From NCBI GenBank assembly GCA_964478915.1, contig CAYZKG010000003.1, positions 1 through 45,239 of the forward strand: a DNA stretch of 45,239 nucleotides. Reading direction: 5' to 3'. The notes under the pieces were generated by a model. It was not told the origin of the DNA, did not search any database, and was given only the letters and a program-made list of their open reading frames with translations. This document shows, piece after piece, positions 1-7,454 of the stretch. Origin of the DNA: CAYJUM01 sp964478915 (lineage in GTDB: Bacteria > Nitrospirota > Nitrospiria > Nitrospirales > Nitrospiraceae). The translations under genes and the position numbers were made by a program. Within the stretch, counting starts at the first letter, position 1. Each line of letters begins with the position of its first letter.

Positions 1-50
1 GTGAGGCGAAACTCCGAGGAACAGTCACCCCTTGCGCCTCACGAGAGTTT
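1..50. repeat. Palindromic spacer upstream of rpsJ
   Basis: GTGAGGCG at 1-8 is matched by its complement CGCCTCAC at 35-42, and AAACTC at 9-14 by GAGTTT at 45-50. The spacer resembles the two-armed arrays seen in other gaps of this window. No coding potential is seen. The upstream gene, usually tuf in this neighbourhood, lies outside the window. Confidence 0.45.
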
Positions 51-55
51 AGAAG

Positions 56-367
56 ATGAAGGTTGATCAGCGCATCAGGATTCGGTTGAAGGGGTTCGAC
101 TATCGCGTGCTGGACCAGTCTGTGGCTGAGATCGTCGAGACGGTGAGGCGAAGCGGCGCCAAGATCGCCGGTCCCATTCCCTTGCCGACCCGCATCGAGA
201 AATTCACAGTCTTGCGCTCCACCCATACGGATAAGAAGTCGCGCGAGCAGTTTGAAATCCGGACACACAAGCGGCTGCTCGATATCATGGAGCCGACCCC
301 CGAGACCATGGACGCGCTGATGAAGCTGAATTTGGCGGCGGGCGTGGACGTGGAGATCAAACTGTAA
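56..367 (+). CDS. rpsJ: 30S ribosomal protein S10
   Basis: Component of the head of the small ribosomal subunit; in many bacteria it also acts with NusB in rRNA antitermination. The 103-residue product has the usual S10 length and carries the family signatures IRIRLKGFDYRVLDQS near the N-terminus, GPIPLPTRIEKFTVLRS in the middle and KRLLDIMEPTPETMDALM near the C-terminus. The ATG at 56 gives the normal N-terminus. It is the first gene of the S10-type operon here and is followed by a 133-base gap before rplC. Confidence 0.97.
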   Translation: MKVDQRIRIRLKGFDYRVLDQSVAEIVETVRRSGAKIAGPIPLPTRIEKFTVLRSTHTDKKSREQFEIRTHKRLLDIMEPTPETMDALMKLNLAAGVDVEIKL

Positions 368-380
368 TGGTGCTTGGGGC

Positions 381-462
381 GGCTCGGCTGCCCTCTTTGC
401 TCGCAGAGCGCGCACGCTCAGAAGGTGCTCGCTCCATGCGCGCAGTTGAGGGCACCCCAGCC
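381..462. repeat. Imperfect inverted repeat between rpsJ and rplC
   Basis: GGCTCGGCTGCCCTC at 381-395 is complementary at about 12 of 15 positions to GAGGGCACCCCAGCC at 448-462, with a GC-rich interior. It could form a hairpin in the operon transcript. It has no U-run, so it is not a typical intrinsic terminator. Its role is unknown. Confidence 0.4.
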
Positions 463-500
463 ACCCCATTCCCGCGCGCCGGGTGGGTGGGAGTGGTGAG

Positions 501-1124
501 ATGACGAACGGATTGCTGGGAATCAAGCTCGGCATGACGCAGCTGTTTGATGAGGACGGCCGGCTGTGTCCCGTCACGGTGGTGGATGCGGGTCCTTGCC
601 GTGTCACCCAGATCAAGACCCGAGATCGGCACGGGTACGACGCGGTCCAGCTCGCCTGGGGTGACCTGCCGGAGCGCAAGCTGAACAAGGCTGAACTCGG
701 TCACCTGAAGAAAGTGCAGGCGCCGGCCAGCCGCCACTTGCGGGAATTCAAGAAGGCCGGAGAGGTCCAGATCGGACAGGTCATCAAGGCCGATGTCTTC
801 CGGAAAGGGGACTGGGTGGACGTGGAAGGGATCTCCAAGGGAAAAGGGTTCCAGGGTGTCATCAAGCGGCACCATTATCGCGGCGGTCCCGAGACGCACG
901 GACACATGTTCCACCGGGCGCCTGGCTCCATCGGAAGCAGTTCGTTTCCGTCCCGCGTTTGGAAAAACAAGGGGCTGCCCGGCCACATGGGCCACGAGCG
1001 CGTGACGGTGCAGCGGCTCCGGGTGCTGGAGTCCAGACCGGAGGAGAACCTCCTGTTCATCAGCGGTGCGGTTCCTGGCCCGACCGGAGGACTCCTCGTG
1101 GTGCGCAAGTCGAAGAAAGGCTGA
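501..1124 (+). CDS. rplC: 50S ribosomal protein L3
   Basis: Early-assembling large-subunit protein near the peptidyl transferase centre. The 207-residue product starts MTNGLLGIKLGMTQLF, the standard bacterial L3 opening, and contains the family signature RVWKNKGLPGHMG. The frame is open back to a GTG at 483, but the ATG at 501 matches the family start and follows a purine-rich GGTGGGAGTGGTGAG stretch, so it is preferred. rplD begins three bases after the stop. Confidence 0.97.
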   Translation: MTNGLLGIKLGMTQLFDEDGRLCPVTVVDAGPCRVTQIKTRDRHGYDAVQLAWGDLPERKLNKAELGHLKKVQAPASRHLREFKKAGEVQIGQVIKADVFRKGDWVDVEGISKGKGFQGVIKRHHYRGGPETHGHMFHRAPGSIGSSSFPSRVWKNKGLPGHMGHERVTVQRLRVLESRPEENLLFISGAVPGPTGGLLVVRKSKKG

Positions 1125-1127
1125 CGC

Positions 1128-1751
1128 ATGCCGACCTTGGCTGTCGTGGACATGAATCGGCGCAAAGTCGGCTCGATCGAGCTGCATGACGGCGTGTTCG
1201 GGGCGGCACCGCACCCGGCCTTGGTCCACGCCGCAGTGGTGATGCAGCGGGCGTGCGAGCGGCAGGGGACAGCTTCCGCGCTCGAGCGAGGCGAAGTGAG
1301 CGGATCGGGCAAGAAGCCATGGCGACAAAAGCACACTGGTCGGGCCCGAGCGGGGTCGATTCGCTCCCCTCTCTGGCGACACGGAGGCACCGTGTTTGGG
1401 CCGCGGCCTCGTTCGTATGCCGTCTCGATCCCCAAGAAACAGTATCGGGCAGCGCTCAGAAGCGCGCTCTCGGCCAAAGTGGCCAGCGGCAGGCTGCTCG
1501 TGGTCTCGGAGCTGAACCCCTCCGATGCGAAGACACGATCATTCGCGAAGGTCCTGAACCAACTCGGGTTGACGTCTTCGACGTTGGTGGTGGTCGGGAC
1601 CGATCGCACCGATCTGGAGCGAGGGGCCAGAAATCTGCCGGGCGTCAAGATGGTCAGTCCGCGGGACCTGAATGTCTACGATGTGCTGCGTTATGACTCC
1701 ATCATCATCCCCGAGCGGGAGGTGGCCCGGGTCCAGGAGGCCTGGTCGTGA
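1128..1751 (+). CDS. rplD: 50S ribosomal protein L4
   Basis: Large-subunit protein whose extended loop lines the exit tunnel; in Escherichia coli it also represses its own operon, which is not shown here. The 207-residue product has the conserved tunnel-loop signature GSGKKPWRQKHTGRARAGS at about residues 60-80 and the typical FGPRPRSY motif. The start lies three bases after the rplC stop, and the end overlaps rplW by four bases (GTGA), which suggests translational coupling. Confidence 0.97.
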   Translation: MPTLAVVDMNRRKVGSIELHDGVFGAAPHPALVHAAVVMQRACERQGTASALERGEVSGSGKKPWRQKHTGRARAGSIRSPLWRHGGTVFGPRPRSYAVSIPKKQYRAALRSALSAKVASGRLLVVSELNPSDAKTRSFAKVLNQLGLTSSTLVVVGTDRTDLERGARNLPGVKMVSPRDLNVYDVLRYDSIIIPEREVARVQEAWS

Positions 1752-2041
1752 AGCGAACCGAATTTGACGTGCTCATCAGGCCGTTGCTGACGGAGAAGAT
1801 CACCGCGCTTCGAGAGAGCGGGAACAAAGTCGGATTCAAGGTCAGGCGGGATGCGAACCGGGTCGAGGTCAAGCGGGCCGTCGAAGCCGCGCTCAAGGTG
1901 AAGGTCGCAAAAGTGAATCTGTTGAACGTGATGGGGAAGACCAAGAGGATGGGGCGTTTTGCCGGCCCCCGCCCGAGTTGGAAAAAAGCCATCGTGACCT
2001 TGAAGAAGGGCGAAAAGCTCGAACTGTACGAGAGCGTCTAG
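1748..2041 (+). CDS. rplW: 50S ribosomal protein L23
   Basis: Protein at the tunnel exit that docks trigger factor and SRP. The 97-residue product has the L23 pattern IRPLLTEKIT near the N-terminus and KVKVAKVNLLNVMGKTKRMGR in the middle, followed by WKKAIVTLKKGEKLEL. The GTG start at 1748 overlaps the rplD stop. The gene is followed by a two-armed repeat spacer before rplB. Confidence 0.96.
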   Translation: MKRTEFDVLIRPLLTEKITALRESGNKVGFKVRRDANRVEVKRAVEAALKVKVAKVNLLNVMGKTKRMGRFAGPRPSWKKAIVTLKKGEKLELYESV

Positions 2042-2054
2042 CGCACGCTCTTGC

Positions 2055-2134
2055 GGCTAGAGGCTATGGGCGATAGGCGATAGGGCAGAGGTTTCCTGCA
2101 ACCCATAGCCCATTGCCGATAGCCTATAGCCTGG
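2055..2134. repeat. Two-armed heptamer array, rplW-rplB spacer
   Basis: The left arm reads GGCTAGA, GGCTATG, GGCGATA, GGCGATA, GGGCAGA at an exact seven-base period (2055-2089). The right arm reads CCCATAG, CCCATTG, CCGATAG, CCTATAG at the same period (2102-2129) and is largely complementary to the left arm. The transcript could form a long imperfect hairpin. The array runs up to the rplB ribosome binding region. Confidence 0.75.
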
Positions 2135-2146
2135 ACAGGAAAGATC

Positions 2147-2971
2147 ATGGGATTGAAACAATACAAACCGACCTCGCCGGGGCGCCGGGGCATGACCGTC
2201 CTGGTGGACGAGCACCTGACAAAGAAACGGCCGGAACGGAGCCTCACCGAGTTTGCCCCGCGAGCTGGGGGCCGGAACAATGATGGGCGCATCACTGTGC
2301 GCTTCCGCGGAAGCGGCCACAAACGGTTGTATCGGCGGATCGACTTCAAGCGGGATAAGGTGGGCGTGCCTGCCCGGGTCGCGGCGATCGAGTACGATCC
2401 GAACCGCTCTGCCCGGATCGCGCTGCTCCATTATGCGGACGGAGAGAAGCGCTACATCCTCGCGCCAGAAGGATTGACCCTCAATGACACGGTGCAGTCC
2501 GGGGCCCAGGCCGAGGTTCGGCCGGGTAATGCGTTGCCGCTGGTGAATATGCCGCTGGGCACGACCGTGCACAACATCGAGCTGAAGCCGGGCAAGGGCG
2601 GGCAACTGATCCGCAGCGCCGGGAGCTTCGCCCAGGTCATGGGGCGTGAGGGCGAGTACGTGCAGGTCCGGCTCAAGTCCGGGGAGATGCGGCGTATCCT
2701 CGCGGCGTGCATGGCGACGGTGGGGCAGGTGGGGAACCTGGACCACGAGAACGTGATGATCGGCAAAGCCGGTCGGACGCGGTGGATGGGGCGAACGCCG
2801 CACGTGCGGGGCGTCGCCATGAATCCCGTCGATCACCCGCATGGGGGCGGTGAAGGGAAATCCGGGCAGGGGAATCCCCACCCGGTGTCCCCCTGGGGCT
2901 TGCCCACCAAGGGGTACAAGACCCGGAAGAACAAGGCGACCAGTAAATTCATTATCACGCGACGAAAGTGA
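2147..2971 (+). CDS. rplB: 50S ribosomal protein L2
   Basis: Large-subunit protein needed for subunit joining and peptidyl transfer. The 274-residue product matches the family length and contains the C-terminal signature MNPVDHPHGGGEGK (about residues 225-238), which includes the conserved histidine region implicated in activity. The N-terminal part holds the usual RNA-binding stretch with RGSGHKRLYRRIDF. ATG at 2147 follows AGGAAAG. The gap before it is a heptamer array, and rpsS follows after 12 bases. Confidence 0.98.
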   Translation: MGLKQYKPTSPGRRGMTVLVDEHLTKKRPERSLTEFAPRAGGRNNDGRITVRFRGSGHKRLYRRIDFKRDKVGVPARVAAIEYDPNRSARIALLHYADGEKRYILAPEGLTLNDTVQSGAQAEVRPGNALPLVNMPLGTTVHNIELKPGKGGQLIRSAGSFAQVMGREGEYVQVRLKSGEMRRILAACMATVGQVGNLDHENVMIGKAGRTRWMGRTPHVRGVAMNPVDHPHGGGEGKSGQGNPHPVSPWGLPTKGYKTRKNKATSKFIITRRK

Positions 2972-2983
2972 TGAGGGCCGGGT

Positions 2984-3271
2984 ATGCCGAGATCTGTTAG
3001 CAAGGGAGCCTTTGTGGACGCGCATCTGCTCAAGAAGGTGGAGCAGATGAACGAGACCAAGGACCGCAAGATCATCAAGACATGGTCTCGTCGTTCCACG
3101 GTGATTCCGGAGATGATCGGCCAGACCCTCGCCGTGCACAACGGGAAGAAATTCATCCCCGTGTACATCACGGAGAACATGGTCGGTCACAAGCTGGGCG
3201 AGTTTGCGCCCACCCGGTTCTTCAAAGGTCACGGGGCCGCCAGGACCGAAAAGGCCGTGCCGCTCAAATAG
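2984..3271 (+). CDS. rpsS: 30S ribosomal protein S19
   Basis: Head protein of the small subunit that contacts S13 and tRNA. The 95-residue product begins MPRSVSKGAFVDAHLLKK and carries the family signature YITENMVGHKLGEFAPTRFF, both diagnostic of bacterial S19. It lies in the invariant rplB-rpsS-rplV order and is followed by a seven-base-period repeat spacer. Confidence 0.97.
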   Translation: MPRSVSKGAFVDAHLLKKVEQMNETKDRKIIKTWSRRSTVIPEMIGQTLAVHNGKKFIPVYITENMVGHKLGEFAPTRFFKGHGAARTEKAVPLK

Positions 3272-3274
3272 GAC

Positions 3275-3344
3275 GTGAAACGTGAATCGTGAAACGTTAA
3301 ACGAGACCCCTCTTGCGATTAACGAATAACGTTTGACGATTAAC
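3275..3344. repeat. Two-armed heptamer array, rpsS-rplV spacer
   Basis: Left arm: GTGAAAC, GTGAATC, GTGAAAC, GTTAAAC in perfect seven-base register (3275-3302). Right arm: GATTAAC, GAATAAC, GTTTGAC, GATTAAC (3317-3344), close to the complement of the left words. A short unrelated centre separates the arms. The right arm ends just before the rplV ribosome binding site. Confidence 0.75.
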
Positions 3345-3356
3345 GAAGGCTGGGAG

Positions 3357-3713
3357 ATGCCTGAAGCCAAAGCCATTCTCCGATTCGTGCGAGTCCCGCC
3401 GCGAAAGGCGCGCGCGGTCGTCGATCTCATTCGCGGGCAGCAGGTGCCGCATGCTTTGGCCACCTTGAAATACACCCCCAGGGCGGCGGCCAAGGTGGTG
3501 GAGAAGGTGTTGCGGTCGGCGGTGGCGAATGCCGAGCAGAAGGAGCTCGGCGACGCCGACGCCATGCGGATTTCGAAGGCGTATGTGGATGGCGGGCCCA
3601 CCTACAAGCGGTTCCGGGCCCGATCCATGGGACGAGCGAACGCGATTCACAAGCGCACCAGTCACATCACGATCGTGGTCGAGGCGCCGACACCCGCCCC
3701 GAGGAAAGGTTGA
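3357..3713 (+). CDS. rplV: 50S ribosomal protein L22
   Basis: Large-subunit protein whose beta hairpin lines the exit tunnel and affects macrolide sensitivity. The 118-residue product begins MPEAKAILRFVRVPPRKAR and ends with the conserved RSMGRANAIHKRTSHITIVV region. A TTG at 3333 lies in frame, but ATG 3357 follows GGCTGGGAG and gives the family N-terminus; the upstream part lies in the repeat array. The last codons overlap the six-base array that fills the next spacer. Confidence 0.95.
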   Translation: MPEAKAILRFVRVPPRKARAVVDLIRGQQVPHALATLKYTPRAAAKVVEKVLRSAVANAEQKELGDADAMRISKAYVDGGPTYKRFRARSMGRANAIHKRTSHITIVVEAPTPAPRKG

Positions 3714-3768
3714 GGTTAAGGTCGAGGTTGAGTGAAGCCCTCAGCCTTACAACCTGAACCTTAGCCTT
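3707..3768. repeat. Two-armed hexamer array, rplV-rpsC spacer
   Basis: Left arm: AGGTTG, AGGTTA, AGGTCG, AGGTTG in six-base register (3707-3730), running through the rplV stop codon. Right arm: AACCTG, AACCTT, AGCCTT (3751-3768), complementary in type. This is the same design as the heptamer arrays but with a six-base period. Confidence 0.65.
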
Positions 3769-3787
3769 TGTTGCTAAGAAGGGAGCT

Positions 3788-4453
3788 ATGGGACAAAAAA
3801 CTCATCCCCTCGGCTACCGGCTCGGGTACAACCGCACCTGGAGCTCGCGCTGGTATGCCGGAAAAGACTTCGCCAAGCTCCTCCACGAGGACGTCAAGAT
3901 CAGAAAGACCGTGAAGGAGAAGCTGTACCATGCAGGAGTAGCTCGGATCGAGATCGAGCGGTCCGGCGATCAGACCAAGATCATCATCCATACTGCTCGC
4001 CCCGGCATTATCATCGGGCGCAAGGGCGCGGAGGTGGACAAGCTGAAGGCATCGCTGGAAAAGGAATACGGCCGGCAGGTGTATATCACGGTCAAAGAGA
4101 TCAAGAAGCCGGAGCTGGACGCCCAGTTGGTGTCCGAGAACATCGCCATGCAGCTGGAAAAGCGGGTGGCGTTCCGCCGGGCCATGAAGCGAAGTGTGGC
4201 GGCGGCCCTGCGTCTCGGCGCCCAGGGTATCCGGATCACCTGCGCCGGACGACTGGCGGGGGCGGAGATCGCCAGAACCGAGTGGTACCGTGAAGGCCGC
4301 GTGCCGCTCCACACCATGCGAGCCGATATCGATTTCGGGTTCGCGGAGGCGCATACGACCATGGGACAGATCGGGGTCAAGACCTGGATCTACAAGGGTG
4401 AAGCCCTGCCGCTCCAGCCTGAGAAAAGCGAGACCGCCTTGGATCGGCGGTAG
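3788..4453 (+). CDS. rpsC: 30S ribosomal protein S3
   Basis: Small-subunit protein at the mRNA entry channel, part of the ribosomal helicase. The 221-residue product begins MGQKTHPLGYRLGYNRTW and carries the KH-domain motif GIIIGRKGAEVDKL (about residues 74-87) and the C-terminal signature GRLAGAEIARTEW. ATG at 3788 is preceded by AGAAGGGAGCT, a good ribosome binding site. rplP follows after 25 bases. Confidence 0.97.
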   Translation: MGQKTHPLGYRLGYNRTWSSRWYAGKDFAKLLHEDVKIRKTVKEKLYHAGVARIEIERSGDQTKIIIHTARPGIIIGRKGAEVDKLKASLEKEYGRQVYITVKEIKKPELDAQLVSENIAMQLEKRVAFRRAMKRSVAAALRLGAQGIRITCAGRLAGAEIARTEWYREGRVPLHTMRADIDFGFAEAHTTMGQIGVKTWIYKGEALPLQPEKSETALDRR

Positions 4454-4478
4454 GCTTCCGCAGGAAGGCGAAGACACC

Positions 4479-4892
4479 ATGCTGGCACCGAAGAAGGTCA
4501 AGTTCCGCAAGATGCAGAAGGGCCGGATGCACGGCAAGGCCTACCGTGGTGCGCAGATCACGCTGGGAGACTATGGGTTGAAAGCGCTGGAGCCGGCGTG
4601 GCTCACCAGCCGCCAGATCGAGGCGGCCCGCATCGCGCTCACCCGGCACGTCAAGCGCGGCGGGCGGATCTGGACGAGGGTGTTTCCGGACAAGCCGATC
4701 ACGAAGAAGCCGGCCGAGACCCGTATGGGAAAGGGGAAGGGAAACCCGGAGTACTGGGTCGCGGTGGTGAAGCCCGGCCGGATCCTGTACGAGATGGACG
4801 GGGTCACGCGTGCGGTCGCGCAGGAAGCGTTTCGGCTCGCCGCGCACAAGCTGCCGATCAGCACCAAATTCGTCGAGCGAGGTGCGATATGA
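4479..4892 (+). CDS. rplP: 50S ribosomal protein L16
   Basis: Large-subunit protein at the A-site side of the central protuberance. The 137-residue product begins MLAPKKVKFRKMQKGRM and carries the L16 signatures RIWTRVFPDKPITKKPAETRM and RMGKGKGNPEYWVA. The frame is open far upstream through rpsC, but the ATG at 4479 gives the family length. It overlaps rpmC by four bases (ATGA). Confidence 0.97.
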   Translation: MLAPKKVKFRKMQKGRMHGKAYRGAQITLGDYGLKALEPAWLTSRQIEAARIALTRHVKRGGRIWTRVFPDKPITKKPAETRMGKGKGNPEYWVAVVKPGRILYEMDGVTRAVAQEAFRLAAHKLPISTKFVERGAI

Positions 4893-5107
4893 AGGGCGCC
4901 CACGAACTTCGTCAGATGGCCGACCTGGAGCTCCAGGAGAAGGAGCGGCAGCTTCGGCAGGAATCCTTCAATCTTCGATTCCAGCTCGCCACCGGCCGGA
5001 TCGAGAATCCCATGCAGATCCGAAAAACCAGACGGGAACTGGCCAGGGTCAAGACGGTGCGGCGCGAGAAGGCGATCGTCGAGCGCCAGGGGAAGAACCC
5101 GGCATGA
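4889..5107 (+). CDS. rpmC: 50S ribosomal protein L29
   Basis: Small helical protein next to L23 at the tunnel exit. The 72-residue product has the L29 pattern LRQMADLELQEKERQLRQE followed by NLRFQLATGRIENPMQIRKT and RRELARVKTV. The start overlaps the rplP stop and the end overlaps rpsQ (both ATGA), so the three are likely translationally coupled. Confidence 0.95.
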   Translation: MKGAHELRQMADLELQEKERQLRQESFNLRFQLATGRIENPMQIRKTRRELARVKTVRREKAIVERQGKNPA

Positions 5108-5370
5108 CACAACGATCGACCGCTCGGAAAGTTCGGTTCGGCAACGTGCTGAGCAACAAAATGGACAAGACCGTGGTCATCGCCGTCGAGCGGTTCGTGG
5201 CGCACCCGATTTATCACAAAGTCATCCGCCGGGTGACCAAGTTGAAGGCGCACGACGAGGCCAATGCCTGCCAGGTCGGCGATCGCGTCAAGCTGATCGA
5301 GACGCGTCCGTTGAGCAAGGAGAAGCACTGGCGGGTGGTGCAAATCATGGAACGGGGACAGCCGGAGTAG
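5104..5370 (+). CDS. rpsQ: 30S ribosomal protein S17
   Basis: Primary 16S rRNA-binding protein of the small-subunit body. The 88-residue product shows the OB-fold S17 motifs GNVLSNKMDKTVVIAVERF, HPIYHKVIRR and GDRVKLIETRPLSKEKHWRV. It starts in the ATGA overlap with rpmC, and rplN begins 18 bases after its stop. Confidence 0.96.
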   Translation: MTQRSTARKVRFGNVLSNKMDKTVVIAVERFVAHPIYHKVIRRVTKLKAHDEANACQVGDRVKLIETRPLSKEKHWRVVQIMERGQPE

Positions 5371-5388
5371 CCAACCAGGTCACTCGCC

Positions 5389-5757
5389 ATGGTGCAGATT
5401 TACACGTATCTCGATGTCGCGGACAACTCGGGGGCCAAGCGCGTGATGTGCTTTCACGTCATGGGCGGCTCGAAGCGCCGGTACGGCTCCCTCGGCGACG
5501 TGGTGGTGGTGGCGATCAAAGAAGCGATTCCTCAGGCGACCGTGAAAAAGGGTGACGTGAGCAAGGCGGTCATCGTGCGGACGACCAAGGGAGTGAGACG
5601 CGAGGATGGCTCGTACATCAAGTTCGACCGGAACGCCTGCGTGCTGATCAATGCACAGGGCGAGCCCATCGGCACGAGAATTTTCGGGCCGGTGGCCCGA
5701 GAGTTGCGGCGGAAGAAATTCATGAAAATCATCTCTCTGGCCCCGGAAGTGTTGTAA
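5389..5757 (+). CDS. rplN: 50S ribosomal protein L14
   Basis: Large-subunit protein at the subunit interface, forming bridge B8. The 122-residue product has the exact family length and motifs: MVQIYTYLDVADNSGAK at the N-terminus, GDVVVVAIKEAIP, RTTKGVRREDGSYIKFD and RIFGPVARELR. It begins the spc-type segment and is followed nine bases later by rplX. Confidence 0.97.
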   Translation: MVQIYTYLDVADNSGAKRVMCFHVMGGSKRRYGSLGDVVVVAIKEAIPQATVKKGDVSKAVIVRTTKGVRREDGSYIKFDRNACVLINAQGEPIGTRIFGPVARELRRKKFMKIISLAPEVL

Positions 5758-5766
5758 GGAAGCGGC

Positions 5767-6108
5767 ATGTTCAACCAAGCGGTCCAGAAGGTCAACATCA
5801 AGAAGGGCGATACCGTCATGGTCATCGCCGGCCGGGAGCGGGGAAAATCCGGCAAGGTCCTGTCGCTCCAACGGCAGAACGGGACCGTCATAGTCGAGAA
5901 GCTCAATATCATCAAGCGCCACACGAAGCCCAGTCAAAAGAACCGGCAAGGGGGGATCCTGGAACGCGAAGCGCCGCTGGCCCTGTCCAACGTCATGGTG
6001 TACTGCGCAAATTGTCAGAAGCCGGTGCGCGTGGGGATCAAAGCGCTGGAAGTTGGGCGCCGCGTGCGCATTTGCAAGAAGTGCCAAGAGGTCATCGACA
6101 AAGCCTGA
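5767..6108 (+). CDS. rplX: 50S ribosomal protein L24 with zinc-ribbon-like tail
   Basis: Early assembly protein of the large subunit. The 113-residue product has the KOW motif (KGDTVMVIAGRERGKSGKVL, residues 14-33) and LNIIKRHTKPSQ. The C-terminal third contains two CxxC pairs (CANC and CKKC) about 25 residues apart, consistent with the zinc-binding tail found in some bacterial L24 proteins. The stop shares one base with the rplE start (TGATG). Confidence 0.95.
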   Translation: MFNQAVQKVNIKKGDTVMVIAGRERGKSGKVLSLQRQNGTVIVEKLNIIKRHTKPSQKNRQGGILEREAPLALSNVMVYCANCQKPVRVGIKALEVGRRVRICKKCQEVIDKA

Positions 6109-6779
6109 TGAAGCCGCCAACCACAAAGCCTGACAAAGGACCTCAGAAAAAGCCCGACAAGAAGCCGGCTGCTCCCAAAGAAGCCGCAGCCCCGGCCAAG
6201 AAAGTCGAGGAAGCGCCGCTTCCCTCCATTCCGCCCCCGCCACCACGGTTGAAAGAAGCGTACCGCCGCCAGGTCGTTCCGGCGTTGATGAAAGAGTTCA
6301 GCTTTCGCAATCCGATGCAGGTGCCCAGGCTCGAGCGGATCGTCCTGAACGTCGGCATGGGAGAGGCTATCCAGAATGTGAAGCTGTTGGAGAGCGCGGT
6401 GTCCGAGTTGGCGCTGATCTCCGGCCAGCAACCGGTGGTGACGAAGGCAAAGAAAGCCATCGCCGGGTTCAAGCTCCGCCAGGGAATGCCGATCGGGGCG
6501 AAAGTCACCTTGCGAGGGGACCGGATGTACGAGTTCCTGGACCGGCTGGTCAGCGTGGCGCTACCCCGGATCCGGGATTTTCGCGGGGTCTCGCCGAAGT
6601 CTTTTGATGGGCGCGGCAATTACACGCTCGGGCTGAAGGAGCAGCTCATTTTTCCGGAGATCAATTATGACAACGTTGCGGCCATCCACGGGATGGATAT
6701 CACCATCGTCACGTCCGGCAAGACCAATGATGAGGGCAAGGCGTTGCTGAAGCATTTAGGGATTCCGTTTCGAACGTGA
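6108..6779 (+). CDS. rplE: 50S ribosomal protein L5 with N-terminal extension
   Basis: 5S rRNA-binding protein of the central protuberance. The body is typical L5: RLKEAYRRQVVPALMKEF, RIVLNVGMGEA, the LISGQQPVVTKAKKAIAGFK signature and GISPKSFD-like and GMDITIVT motifs. The product is 223 residues, about 43 longer than usual (about 180). The excess is an N-terminal segment rich in Lys, Pro and Ala that precedes the normal start near LKEAYRR. The ATG at 6108 sits in a TGATG overlap with rplX. No start codon lies between this region and the conserved body except the leading methionines, so the extension is probably real. Confidence 0.93.
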   Translation: MKPPTTKPDKGPQKKPDKKPAAPKEAAAPAKKVEEAPLPSIPPPPPRLKEAYRRQVVPALMKEFSFRNPMQVPRLERIVLNVGMGEAIQNVKLLESAVSELALISGQQPVVTKAKKAIAGFKLRQGMPIGAKVTLRGDRMYEFLDRLVSVALPRIRDFRGVSPKSFDGRGNYTLGLKEQLIFPEINYDNVAAIHGMDITIVTSGKTNDEGKALLKHLGIPFRT

Positions 6780-6817
6780 CCGGCGGGTGCCGGTTCGAAC
6801 TGAGGTAGGAGAGAGTC

Positions 6818-7003
6818 GTGGCGCGAAAAGCTTTACGGTTGAAAGCGGCGGCAGAGCCCAAATTCCGGGTGAGGCGGTACAATCGCTGCCCCCTGTGCGG
6901 GCGGGTCAGGGGGTTTTTGCGGCGGTTCAGAATGTGCCGGATCTGTTTCCGCTTCCTGAGCCTCCGTGGCGAGATCCCCGGAGTCATCAAATCGAGCTGG
7001 TGA
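6818..7003 (+). CDS. rpsN: 30S ribosomal protein S14, zinc type
   Basis: Small-subunit head protein. At 61 residues it is the short zinc-binding (type Z) form, with CPLC and CRIC pairs (residues 24-27 and 40-43) flanking RVRGFLRRFRM. The GTG start at 6818 follows GGTAGGAGAGAGTC, a strong binding site. It lies between rplE and rpsH as in most spc operons. Confidence 0.95.
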   Translation: MARKALRLKAAAEPKFRVRRYNRCPLCGRVRGFLRRFRMCRICFRFLSLRGEIPGVIKSSW

Positions 7004-7028
7004 GCGCAGCGGAGGAGCGGGTGGACAC

Positions 7029-7424
7029 ATGGCAATGACCGATCCGATTGCGGATCTTCTGATCCGACTGCAAAACGCGATGAGGCGGGGACATCCCGCC
7101 GTGACGGCGCCAGCTTCTAAGGTGAAGAGGGAGATCCTTCGGGTCCTGAAGGCCGAAGGGTTCATTACGGATTACGAGCAGGTGACCGAACATGGGCATC
7201 CCGCGTTGCGGATCCAGCTGCGGTATGTGGCGGAGCAGCCGATCATCACGGGCCTCCGCCGGATCAGCAAACCCGGCCATCGGGTGTATGTAGGGCGGCG
7301 CGACCCGATCCGGGTGATGGGCGGCATGGGCATCGCCGTTCTCTCCACCTCCAAGGGCGTGATGACCGACAAGGAGTCCCGTGCCGCCAAGCTCGGGGGA
7401 GAGGTGCTCTGTCATGTGTGGTAG
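7029..7424 (+). CDS. rpsH: 30S ribosomal protein S8
   Basis: Primary binder of the 16S rRNA central domain; in E. coli it is also the spc operon repressor (not shown here). The 131-residue product begins MAMTDPIADLLIRLQNAMRR and ends with the S8 signature GIAVLSTSKGVMTDKESR...GEVLCHVW. The frame is open back to 6966, but ATG 7029 matches the family and follows GGAGGAGCGGG. Confidence 0.97.
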   Translation: MAMTDPIADLLIRLQNAMRRGHPAVTAPASKVKREILRVLKAEGFITDYEQVTEHGHPALRIQLRYVAEQPIITGLRRISKPGHRVYVGRRDPIRVMGGMGIAVLSTSKGVMTDKESRAAKLGGEVLCHVW

Positions 7425-7454
7425 GGAGATCGCCCGGAGCGCTGGAGAGTAGGC

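Noticed and set aside
357..1382. Long open frames on the minus strand, such as this one, 2057-3601 and 35540-37120
   Set aside because: They lie opposite well-recognized genes, show no family motif, and reflect the high-GC antisense effect.
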